A program made the position numbers and the translations under genes. The notes under the pieces were generated by a model. It was not told where the DNA came from, did not search any database, and saw only the letters and a program-made list of their open reading frames with translations. A stretch of DNA of 8,052 nucleotides from Candidatus Chloroheliales bacterium (GTDB lineage: Bacteria > Chloroflexota > Chloroflexia > QHBQ01). Where the stretch lies: the NCBI GenBank assembly GCA_003243865.1, contig QHBQ01000277.1:1-8052 (forward strand), in the 5' to 3' direction. Every line of letters starts with the position of its first letter. The stretch's first letter is position 1. Shown here piece after piece: positions 1 to 6,484 of the stretch.

Positions 1-52
1 ATGGCTTAACTTGTAACCGATACTCATGCATATTATGATCGTTGCTGCTCAT
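1..52 (-). CDS. Start of an unidentified protein (partial, runs off left edge)
   Basis: Only the first 17 codons are in the window, reading MSSNDHNMHEYRLQVKP without a stop. I do not recognise the family; the short N-terminus is polar and rich in His, Met and Asn. The start is supported by a ten-base perfect complement to the anti-Shine-Dalgarno sequence (TAGGAGGTGA on the minus strand, 70 to 61), which ends 8 bases before the ATG at 52-50. An earlier ATG at 60-58 is out of frame and stops after three codons, so it is not the gene start. The gene lies 75 bases after the stop of the DUF4396-like gene on the same strand and has no convincing promoter of its own, so the two are probably co-transcribed. 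Confidence 0.6.
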   Translation of the reverse strand, partial: MSSNDHNMHEYRLQVKP

Positions 53-60
53 TTGCTCAT

Positions 61-70
61 TCACCTCCTA
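61..70 (-). promoter_or_regulatory. Full-length Shine-Dalgarno for the left-edge gene
   Basis: The minus strand reads TAGGAGGTGA, an uninterrupted match to the 16S anti-SD. Two ATGs follow. The one at 60 touches the site and opens only a three-codon ORF (M-S-K-stop), whose TGA overlaps the second ATG as ATGA. The one at 52 has proper spacing and leads a longer open frame. The site therefore decides the start of the partial gene. Confidence 0.65.
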
Positions 71-127
71 TAGTAAGTCTACCATTCTTAATCCTCACGC
101 GGTCGAAATCCCCACAGTAGAGCGTGA

Positions 128-922
128 TTAGCTTGCCGCCAGCTCACTGTCGGTGGGTTGAATAATTGGCGCAGGTTCGACATTCAAAGCGCCGCCCGGC
201 TGCGGCAGCTCGCCGGTGCGCTCTGCGACCAGCGCCCGCTCCACCGCCATCGAATGGCCACCCCGCCCCAACGCCCGCTTCGTACCCATACCGTGCTTGA
301 GGCCGCGCTCCACCATCCAGTAGTTGATGGGGTAGGCGACCAGCCCGCCGATAACCACCCCCAGCGACATGATGCCCCAGAAGTGCAGGCTGGTGGGCGA
401 CATTGACTGCATATCCCGGCTCATTAGGATGACCATGGTGGGGAACATCCCCGCCGCCATTGAGTTCATCGAGAGGAACTCCGGCAGCCAGGTGCGCCGC
501 AGCGCCTGCCCATAGCTCAGGCCCATCATATCCTTCATGAAGAGCGCCTGAAAGATGAACAAACCCAGGCTGAAGCCCGCAGCGTACTCGATGACCAGGT
601 CAATGCCCATCGGTAGGCCGAATAGCCCGGTAATGCTAGCCGCCACCACAATGCCCAGCCCGTCGCCCGCCACGCAGTGGATGACCGAGCCGAGCGCCTG
701 CTTCCACATCGGGGCGACGAACTGCTCGTGGGTGCCAGGCAGTGGTTCGCGGCAGCCAATCAGGTAGAGGAAGAGCGCAACCGGCCCCGCGAAGACGGTG
801 ACGATAATCCAGGCTGGCTTCATCACCGGCATCTCCGGGGTTTTAACATACAAATCGTAGGCGACGAAAACGACCGAGAAGGCAGTAAATGCGAACCAGG
901 CCAGTAGCGCACCATCCCACAT
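128..922 (-). CDS. DUF4396-like multipass membrane protein
   Basis: This 264-residue integral membrane protein has about six hydrophobic segments, at roughly residues 2-22, 36-56, 84-105, 108-128, 148-168 and 180-200, and a hydrophilic C-terminal tail from about residue 215. Blocks that recall the DUF4396 family are SVIHCVAGDGLGIV (79-92), EYAAGFSLGLFIFQ (112-125), SMNSMAAGMFPTM (151-163) and PINYWMVERGLKHGMGT (198-214). The family has no established biochemical function. Residues 130-190 are strikingly rich in methionine, which is compatible with soft-metal (for example copper) contact, but that is inference. The ATG at 922-920 has GGAGGA five bases upstream, and a sigma70-type promoter lies at 1001-973. 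It is divergent from the defence-like operon and probably shares a transcript with the partial gene at the left edge. Confidence 0.8.
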   Translation of the reverse strand: MWDGALLAWFAFTAFSVVFVAYDLYVKTPEMPVMKPAWIIVTVFAGPVALFLYLIGCREPLPGTHEQFVAPMWKQALGSVIHCVAGDGLGIVVAASITGLFGLPMGIDLVIEYAAGFSLGLFIFQALFMKDMMGLSYGQALRRTWLPEFLSMNSMAAGMFPTMVILMSRDMQSMSPTSLHFWGIMSLGVVIGGLVAYPINYWMVERGLKHGMGTKRALGRGGHSMAVERALVAERTGELPQPGGALNVEPAPIIQPTDSELAAS

Positions 923-972
923 CTTCTTCCTCCATTCACTGCAACTAGCTCACAGGCCAATGCAACGCAGTT

Positions 973-1001
973 ACTATAAGCCCTTCGTAGATTGATGTCA
1001 A
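973..1001 (-). promoter_or_regulatory. Sigma70-type promoter of the DUF4396-like gene
   Basis: On the minus strand a perfect -35 TTGACA (1001-996) is followed by a 17-base spacer and a -10 TATAGT (978-973, 5 of 6 consensus). This predicts a start site near 966 and a leader of about 44 bases before the ATG at 922. The spacer carries TTCGTAGATTG on the plus strand, an 11-base word that recurs exactly near the promoter at 6523. Confidence 0.75.
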
Positions 1002-1083
1002 GAGATAAGCCCTGGCAGTCAGGTTAATATTTGATGAATTGCAGCGGCCAACATGGCACAAATCAATACCCTGGATAAGCTGG

Positions 1084-1112
1084 TAGACAAACCCCCTCGG
1101 TTGGATTATAAT
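1084..1112 (+). promoter_or_regulatory. Promoter of the HEPN / nuclease-STAND operon
   Basis: The -35 TAGACA (1084-1089, 5 of 6) is separated by exactly 17 bases from a perfect -10 TATAAT (1107-1112). Transcription should begin near 1119, giving a leader of about 47 bases before the ATG at 1166. The promoter is divergent from that of the DUF4396-like gene and lacks the TTCGTA element seen at the other three promoters. The AT-rich operon thus has its own regulatory signal. Confidence 0.7.
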
Positions 1113-1153
1113 AACAGGCAAAGAAGAAGGCAGTTTACTGAAACAGACTGAGG

Positions 1154-1163
1154 TGTGTACACA
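1154..1163. promoter_or_regulatory. 10-bp perfect palindrome between RBS and start codon
   Basis: TGTGTACACA is a perfect palindrome that begins inside the probable ribosome-binding sequence (TGAGGTG, 1149-1155) and ends two bases before the ATG at 1166. It could be an operator half-site pair for a dimeric regulator, perhaps the winged-helix protein encoded just downstream, or it could be chance. Ten bases is short, so this is a weak call. Confidence 0.3.
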
Positions 1164-1165
1164 GC

Positions 1166-2344
1166 ATGGAAGAACTAAGCGAACGACAAAGAGACATGAT
1201 TTACAAGATAGTGCGATTGATGGCTTTGGGCGGTGGCGGATGTTTCATGGAGCGTCAGCGCCCAGAAAATTGGCGCGAGGAAAAGTACACTTTCTACTGG
1301 AACACTGTTGAAGACCCGGAGGCGTTCAAGGTGGATAATGCCGTTGACTTGGATACCCTGCATTCTTTGAAGAGCTACCTACGTACTGACACCTTTATGT
1401 TCGATTTGCGTAACCCCGGACACACCCTGGCCGCTACTCCGGACGCATGGAGTATTTACCGCCAGATGTTGGAAGGCGAATTGCTAGAATACCTCTGGCG
1501 CTTCAAGCAAAAGCACTCTGATTACAAGTCCTTGCCATCTATAGGCCCAACTGACCTGTCCACTTCGGAAGAAAGTTTCCAGGCAGCAGTAAGCGCATTG
1601 ACAGCGAAGGGGTACATCATGGAGAACCATAGCGTTACCCACTCTGCACCTATTGGCTTTCGCCGACTGTATATCACCGAAGAAGGAGAAAAGGTATTCG
1701 GTAAGGCAGTTGCCATCGAAGAAGTACATGAAGCGGGTAGAACACCGGCTTCAATGCCGATAGCCTCACAGCACATAGAGCTGCCAGTGGTGGACTGGCA
1801 CTTCGTCCATAAGGATAAGTTGCGGCAACTGGTAGAAAACGATTACGATGAGCTACAGGTAATGGCTGAAGGAAAGCACTTGGCAGCTAAGTCAATGATA
1901 GTACTATTGGGTTCGCTCCTGGAAGCGGTGCTACTTGATTTTCTGCAAAGGCGCAACAGAAGTGCGCGTACTGCTTATTACAACATCTATAAAAGAGGGA
2001 AAAACCAGAAGCTGCCATATTCGACGAGGCGGGCAGCAAATATCTCGTCAGCAACCACACCCATAAGGTCGCAGATTGATCAAGCATTGGCAGGTGTGCC
2101 TGGCTATAGTGAATGGAAACTTGCCCAGATGATAGAGGTAGCCGAAGAGATAGGGCTGCTTGACCATTGGGCTAAGATCAAAGCCCACAACGTTAGGGAG
2201 ACGCGCAACCTTATCCACCCACTAGTAGCGATGTACGAAACCCCGCCAAGCGCAAAAGATGTAAGCACAATCGTAGACTTGTTCGAGAGCGTCATCCGAC
2301 AACTTTCCGCAAAAAGTGATCTATCTAAGAGAACAAGCGTATGA
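1166..2344 (+). CDS. Winged-helix plus HEPN-like protein, first gene of candidate defence operon
   Basis: This 392-residue soluble protein matches no named family that I recognise. Residues 1-110 are of unknown fold. Residues about 133-180 read as a winged helix: a helix SFQAAVSALTAKGYI, then a turn and a strand pair ending RRLYITEEGEKVF, the usual 'Y-x-I-T-x-x-G' wing. Residues about 235-380 are mostly helical and contain RETRNLIHP at 344-352, where R344-x6-H351 with an adjacent polar N348 fits the HEPN motif (R-x4-6-H) common in RNases of toxin-antitoxin and abortive-infection systems. The start at 1166 follows TGAGGTG (1149-1155). It ends 19 bases before the nuclease-STAND gene on the same strand, so the two are likely co-transcribed and act together. 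Whether the HEPN active site is catalytic, and what the winged helix binds, is unknown. It could instead be a regulator or a structural partner. Confidence 0.7.
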   Translation: MEELSERQRDMIYKIVRLMALGGGGCFMERQRPENWREEKYTFYWNTVEDPEAFKVDNAVDLDTLHSLKSYLRTDTFMFDLRNPGHTLAATPDAWSIYRQMLEGELLEYLWRFKQKHSDYKSLPSIGPTDLSTSEESFQAAVSALTAKGYIMENHSVTHSAPIGFRRLYITEEGEKVFGKAVAIEEVHEAGRTPASMPIASQHIELPVVDWHFVHKDKLRQLVENDYDELQVMAEGKHLAAKSMIVLLGSLLEAVLLDFLQRRNRSARTAYYNIYKRGKNQKLPYSTRRAANISSATTPIRSQIDQALAGVPGYSEWKLAQMIEVAEEIGLLDHWAKIKAHNVRETRNLIHPLVAMYETPPSAKDVSTIVDLFESVIRQLSAKSDLSKRTSV

Positions 2345-2352
2345 GTTTAGAT

Positions 2353-2366
2353 AGGACATAAGTGTG
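2353..2366 (+). promoter_or_regulatory. RBS and GTG start of the nuclease-STAND gene
   Basis: AGGA at 2353-2356, a partial Shine-Dalgarno, precedes the GTG codon at 2364-2366 by 7 bases. No ATG lies in frame at this point, and the nuclease fold begins at about residue 22, so the GTG is the most sensible start. The weak RBS and GTG suggest lower translation than the upstream partner, unless the two are coupled through the 19-base gap. Confidence 0.5.
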
Positions 2367-5273
2367 CAAGAACCATTGGATGTGACACTACTTGTACTTG
2401 CCAGAGGGTCTGGTCAACGAAGTAAGACGCAGGCGAAGGGTGAGCTATTCGAGCAACTGATGGCGAAAGTGCTGCATCAGCTTGGCTATGATATTCCTAA
2501 TCTACACAGGCCTGGCAGCCGTCGGACAGGTATGCAGATTGACATTGAGGGTACGAACCGTAAAACTGGAGCGAAGGTAATAGGGGAATGTAAGAACCTA
2601 GCCCATGCTGTGGATAGCCCTACGCTTATGTCCTTTTTTGGCAAATATATGACCCTTCGACGAAAGGATCCGGCCCTAGAGGCTCTACTTATCGCTCCAC
2701 GCGGCCTTAATCCCGAGGCCATGACAACTTACCGTGACGAATACGAAGACGGCAGGAATGGGAGTTTTCGAGTTCTTGAGGAGCAGCAGATACTCGAAGC
2801 CATCTATTCAGCTGATCTTGCAGTTAGGCCGGAAAAGATTGCCACCCTAATACCAAACTACATTGGCACTCCCAAGAAACTCACACTTATCTACACAGAC
2901 GATTCGTTCTTCTGGGTACAATATGTAGATATTCTAGGCTCAGGCTTCAGCAGGGCGGCTGCAATCTTTGATGGAAAAGGCAACATAATATATGATGCAG
3001 ATACAATCAAAGAGCTTAAGAAGCTGTACTCTGCGCTTGCAGAGCCGCACCTCACTATTATAACTGAGCTTGCCGCAGATGTTCGCCCGTTCCGAGAAAT
3101 CACCCCCAAGCTAGTGGATGAAGGTATAGCTTATGGTCGGCTATGGGATAGATTGGAGCGACCCGACTGGCCTTACTTTTCTGCTGACCCAGACAAAGCG
3201 CAAGACATACGGCGAAGCCATTATGATGAGCTATACAGACGTGTGACTAATCCGCCCGAGACTGATAAGAACTACTTCCAGCCGCTAGTTGGTAAGACTG
3301 GTTCGGGTAAGACCAGCATACTTATGCGCCTCGCTGCCGACTTGTGCCGAGTTGAGACGAATAAGGTTCTCTGGTTGGATGCTGAAGCTGCCATTGGCAC
3401 TACTGCCCAGTTGCACTCGAAAGTGGCAAGTGCTGCTAAAAGCTATGGCTCTGATTACAAGCTGTTCATTGTTATTGACAATATCTTGCTTCTGCCAAAT
3501 ATCCCGTTGTTCCTACATGAGCTAAGGCACACCGACACTGGTGACGCTCAAATAATTGTAGTGGGTACTTCGCAGCAGACGTTGGAAGAGTATCCAGAGC
3601 TAAAAGGAACCGGCACGCTTGGAATACTGGCCTCGTTCGACGCTGAGAGTCCTTACGTCTACCTCAATGCCCAGTTCAGTGATGATGAGCTGAGAGAGCT
3701 AATTATGCTCCTATATCGCAAGGGTCAGCTGCTGCGGCAAGTGCAGCAGGTTGTCGGGCTGGCTGCGCGAAACAAGGAGGGGTATGCTGTAATCAATGCG
3801 GCGTGCAGGGTGCTGAATATAACAAATGATAGTCGCGTACTATATGAGCCGCGACAATCCATTAGCCTTTTGACCAAAGGTGTCATTATTAGGGAGCTAG
3901 TTGAGAGGGATTTGATTCGCCTCCAAGCTGGCAGCGATTTCACCGACGTTAATAAGCTGAAGCCAGTTGTGCGCTTGTGCGTTTATGTGTGCTTGCTCTA
4001 CAGCGAGGGAATCGCTGCGCCTTACGAGTGGCTCTCAGCCATAGAACGCGGTAATTCCTATCAGTCCGTCTTGAGCCTGATACGTAAAGGTAAGCTCGCA
4101 ACCGAAGGACTTATCGAGGTTGACGCAGATGGCTATTTTACGGCTAAACATCAAGTGGATGCTTATGCGGTACGCACAATTGTCTTTGGAAATGACGATG
4201 CTCGCGATAGATTGACCGAGGCGTATTCTCGCATTATTGCTAAGGCACCAAATGCTGCTAGTGCTGGCATAGCAGCATTGCTACTAAACCTTACCGATTA
4301 CCCTTACTCTAATAATACGGAAGAGCGAATCAGCCTTGCTCGTAGCTTGGTAGCCAAAAATAAAGACCATCTACTAAGCGTAATCAAGAACTCTCGACCC
4401 GTAGAAATAGCTAACTGGCTTACCGTGTATGGCCGTCTGGGGCTTGACGAGGATGCACTAAGCCTTGCTAACTGGAGCGTAGGCCACGTAGCGGATACGC
4501 ACGAGCTTAGCAGGATATACATGGTCAGAGGGGTGATACGTCGTAGAATGGGACAAACTGAGCTCGGCAGGCTGGATGTAGAAAAAGCGATGAACCTAAC
4601 TCCTAACGATGCTGAGGCCGTTTATAATTATGCTTTGGTTAACCTTGCAGATGGTATTAAAGGCCGAGCCATAGAGATGTTTAATCGCTCTATCGCCCTC
4701 CAGCCCATTTTCCCGCAAGCCTACACCGGGTTGGGTATAGCCTACAATATTTTGCCTGCTGATAATAAGGCAGCAATTGAGGCATTCAACAAGGCGATAG
4801 AGCAAGACCCCAGCTACGCAAAAGCATACATGAACAGAGGGATTACGTATGTATCACTGTCGCGAAGCGAGCCTGCGAGAGCGGAAGACGCGGTACAAGA
4901 TTTTATTACAGCATTGGAGCAGGGGCTTAGTCTTGGGCATAAGTTCATAGAGGAGTTGGCTAATGCAGTCATTAGCCCGCTGGCGGGATATAGTCCTGAA
5001 GAGTTGGTAGCGAACGCTAATTTTCTTTTGATTAACGACTATTTTGCCGTTGCTTGTTTTCAAATTGCTGTATCTATGGCGAGGGGCGGCAAACATTATG
5101 GTGAGGTGTTGTATTGGCTAAGACTCACAGGTAGGGTATCTAACAATGAGAGAGCAGTAGCTCGTGAGACAGCTGATACACCGGCTTTTGAGAGGTATGG
5201 AGGCATTAAAGAGTTTCAAGATTTCCTTGCTCTCTCGCGTGAGCCCCAGGCATCATTACTCTTTTTATCATAG
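2364..5273 (+). CDS. Mrr-like nuclease / STAND NTPase / TPR protein (Avs-like)
   Basis: This 969-residue protein has three recognisable parts. Residues about 22-150 are a PD-(D/E)xK nuclease of the Mrr type: helix GELFEQLMAKVL (26-37, E27/E30), then D60 in QIDIEG and E75-x-K77 in IGECKN. Residues about 165-300 form a region I cannot assign. Residues about 300-520 are a P-loop NTPase: Walker A GKTGSGKT (310-317), Walker B LFIVIDN (367-373, D372) and a sensor-1-like strand IIVVGTS (397-403), followed by a helical winged-helix-like region (about 500-600). TPR units occupy 716-749, 750-783 and 784-818, with a looser fourth at 819-857 and about 110 more residues. Nuclease-STAND-repeat is the layout of antiviral Avs/STAND proteins: the repeats sense a foreign component, the NTPase oligomerises, and the N-terminal nuclease cuts DNA. 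By analogy this is an abortive-infection effector, but its trigger and any need for the upstream HEPN protein are inferred. All key catalytic residues are present, with no frameshift. It is AT-richer than the flanks. Confidence 0.8.
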   Translation: MQEPLDVTLLVLARGSGQRSKTQAKGELFEQLMAKVLHQLGYDIPNLHRPGSRRTGMQIDIEGTNRKTGAKVIGECKNLAHAVDSPTLMSFFGKYMTLRRKDPALEALLIAPRGLNPEAMTTYRDEYEDGRNGSFRVLEEQQILEAIYSADLAVRPEKIATLIPNYIGTPKKLTLIYTDDSFFWVQYVDILGSGFSRAAAIFDGKGNIIYDADTIKELKKLYSALAEPHLTIITELAADVRPFREITPKLVDEGIAYGRLWDRLERPDWPYFSADPDKAQDIRRSHYDELYRRVTNPPETDKNYFQPLVGKTGSGKTSILMRLAADLCRVETNKVLWLDAEAAIGTTAQLHSKVASAAKSYGSDYKLFIVIDNILLLPNIPLFLHELRHTDTGDAQIIVVGTSQQTLEEYPELKGTGTLGILASFDAESPYVYLNAQFSDDELRELIMLLYRKGQLLRQVQQVVGLAARNKEGYAVINAACRVLNITNDSRVLYEPRQSISLLTKGVIIRELVERDLIRLQAGSDFTDVNKLKPVVRLCVYVCLLYSEGIAAPYEWLSAIERGNSYQSVLSLIRKGKLATEGLIEVDADGYFTAKHQVDAYAVRTIVFGNDDARDRLTEAYSRIIAKAPNAASAGIAALLLNLTDYPYSNNTEERISLARSLVAKNKDHLLSVIKNSRPVEIANWLTVYGRLGLDEDALSLANWSVGHVADTHELSRIYMVRGVIRRRMGQTELGRLDVEKAMNLTPNDAEAVYNYALVNLADGIKGRAIEMFNRSIALQPIFPQAYTGLGIAYNILPADNKAAIEAFNKAIEQDPSYAKAYMNRGITYVSLSRSEPARAEDAVQDFITALEQGLSLGHKFIEELANAVISPLAGYSPEELVANANFLLINDYFAVACFQIAVSMARGGKHYGEVLYWLRLTGRVSNNERAVARETADTPAFERYGGIKEFQDFLALSREPQASLLFLS

Positions 5274-5287
5274 CTGTTTTCCATAAG

Positions 5288-5332
5288 TCTGAACACCAAT
5301 AATCTGAACACCGATGCTCTGATCTTCTGCTT
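5288..5332 (+). repeat. 15-bp-period tandem direct repeats upstream of the permease promoter
   Basis: TCTGAACACC occurs identically at 5288-5297 and 5303-5312, and a third TCTGA begins at 5318, so the starts are spaced exactly 15 bases. Units one and two match at 12 of 15 positions; unit three matches only in its first bases. The array abuts the -35 box at 5331-5336, the position expected for an activator or repressor array, but a short slippage-type duplication is equally possible. Confidence 0.55.
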
Positions 5333-5360
5333 GACAGCCCCGAGGCAAATCTACTATACT
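5331..5360 (+). promoter_or_regulatory. Promoter of the permease-like gene
   Basis: A perfect -35 TTGACA (5331-5336) lies 18 bases from -10 TATACT (5355-5360, 5 of 6). The predicted start is near 5367, with a leader of about 30 bases that includes a purine-rich RBS (GGGAAAGGGGG, 5381-5391) just before the ATG at 5396. It separates this gene from the defence-like operon, and no hairpin terminator is visible after the operon's stop at 5273. Confidence 0.7.
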
Positions 5361-5380
5361 GTCTTCGTAAGTTTTGTCAA
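5353..5380 (-). promoter_or_regulatory. Opposing promoter sharing the same -10 region
   Basis: On the minus strand, a perfect TTGACA (5380-5375), a 16-base spacer and TATAGT (5358-5353) form a second promoter whose -10 overlaps the forward one in the near-palindrome ACTATACT. It would fire antisense toward the 3' end of the nuclease-STAND gene. Divergent promoters with a shared -10 are known in bacteria, but activity here is inferred from sequence alone. Confidence 0.45.
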
Positions 5381-5395
5381 GGGAAAGGGGGCCAA

Positions 5396-6484
5396 ATGGA
5401 AGGCATTGATTGGCGGGCATTGCTGGTCAAGGTACAGCAGTATATTATCTACTTCGTGCCTTTCTTTCTCATCGGACTGGCACTGGAAGCGGGGCTAAAT
5501 AGCCTGCTGAGTTTGCGTCTGGGAGCCAACCGCTTTGTCAAGGCCTGGATTGCGGCTTGGGACAGCCCGATGTTCGGCGGCAGCGGAGAACAAGGGGCGC
5601 AGCCCTGGTGGTATCACGCAATGCTCGCCTTTCGCACGGTGGCCGGGCCGCTAGCCCTTATCCTGGCCTGGCGCTGGAGCGGGTCGCTATTCTGGCTGCG
5701 CCTGGTTGGTGGCCTACTGGTAACGGCGGCGCTACTGCTGGTCCTATCGCGTACTCGTCGGGTGCGGGTCAGTTCACCACCGCGTGTACTCGCCAGCGAA
5801 GATGCCCTCCCCGCCCCTGCACTTGATGAGGCGCAGGTCGGGCGGGCCAACCTGCGCGCTGCGGTGGCCGCTGGTAAGATAAGCGATACACCCCGCTCAC
5901 GCCGCCCCGTAGTCAATGCCTCATCAAGCGCCGCAGCAGTAGCTCCTTCCATGCCCATCAACCCGCTTAGGCGGCTATGGCGCGTGCTTGACAATCTCCT
6001 TGCCATCATACTTGGACATCGCTTTGACTGGCTGGGCCTCAAGGCAGCCATCGTGCTGGTAGCAGGCGGCTTCATCGCCCTTATTCTGCCTTACCATAGC
6101 GGCGCAGATTTCTTCGGCGGCAGCCTTCCTATTCTACTGCTTCCCCTTGCTGGCTACTTCCTGCCCACCAGTGGCGGGGCGGAGATGGCGGTAGTCATTG
6201 TATTGGGCAGCAAAGGGTTGAGTCTAGGCGCGGCTCTCGCCTTCATCCTGGCCTCGCCACTAATCTACCGCTCGCGCCTGGAAGAGGTCGAGCTGCTCAA
6301 TGGCAAGCGGGCGATGATTGCTTATGGGCTGGTCGCTTGGCTGTTGCCGGTTGGACTGGGGCTGGTGCTCTACTTCCTATTTCCCGACAAGCTGTTGTTA
6401 AAGTGCGTTAGCGTGGCCGAGTTTTCATGCAACCTGACGAATCAGCAACTACCGTCACTAGCGCTCCGAGTTAAAGTACGTTAG
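5396..6484 (+). CDS. ArsP/DUF318-like permease, multipass membrane protein
   Basis: This 362-residue membrane protein has hydrophobic segments at about 16-38, 73-92, 97-117, 213-232, 240-256, 262-290 and 307-328. A hydrophilic, Arg/Ala/Ser-rich linker (118-205) splits it into two halves. The block FLPTSGGAEMAVVIVLGSKG (255-274), followed by LSLGAALAFILASPLI, resembles the signature of the DUF318/ArsP permease family. That family exports organoarsenicals in characterised members, but here the family's usual Cys near this site is not evident, so substrate and even activity are open. The protein logically ends near residue 331 (FPDK). The final ~30 residues are encoded by a repeat that also supplies the TAG stop, suggesting that an insertion replaced the original C-terminus. 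The start is fixed by a purine-rich RBS at 5381-5391 and the promoter at 5331. It is GC-rich like the rest of the flank. Confidence 0.7.
   Translation: MEGIDWRALLVKVQQYIIYFVPFFLIGLALEAGLNSLLSLRLGANRFVKAWIAAWDSPMFGGSGEQGAQPWWYHAMLAFRTVAGPLALILAWRWSGSLFWLRLVGGLLVTAALLLVLSRTRRVRVSSPPRVLASEDALPAPALDEAQVGRANLRAAVAAGKISDTPRSRRPVVNASSSAAAVAPSMPINPLRRLWRVLDNLLAIILGHRFDWLGLKAAIVLVAGGFIALILPYHSGADFFGGSLPILLLPLAGYFLPTSGGAEMAVVIVLGSKGLSLGAALAFILASPLIYRSRLEEVELLNGKRAMIAYGLVAWLLPVGLGLVLYFLFPDKLLLKCVSVAEFSCNLTNQQLPSLALRVKVR
6398..6432 (+). repeat. 35-bp direct repeat, copy 1 (inside the permease gene)
   Basis: This copy starts TTAAAGTGCGTTAGC and ends TTTTCATGCAA. It matches the copy at 6471-6505 at 29 of 35 positions by eye. 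It falls in frame within the last codons of the permease gene and encodes residues from about 335 on. Confidence 0.7.

Noticed and set aside
95..127. Inverted repeat TCACGC / GCGTGA after the DUF4396-like stop
   Set aside because: The stem is only 6 bp, the loop is 21 bases and no T-run follows, so it does not qualify as a terminator.
158..406. Plus-strand open frame opposite the DUF4396-like gene
   Set aside because: It has no RBS and a proline/histidine-rich, low-complexity translation, and it lies antisense to a gene with clear family motifs, promoter and RBS.
2364..5273. Classical type IV restriction enzyme (Mrr) as sole function
   Set aside because: Mrr itself is about 300 residues; the long NTPase and TPR parts point to a STAND sensor that uses an Mrr-like domain as effector.
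5614..6075. 153-codon minus-strand open frame inside the permease gene
   Set aside because: It is a long frame in GC-rich sequence with an Arg/Ala/Ser-biased translation and no RBS or promoter; the plus-strand gene explains the region.
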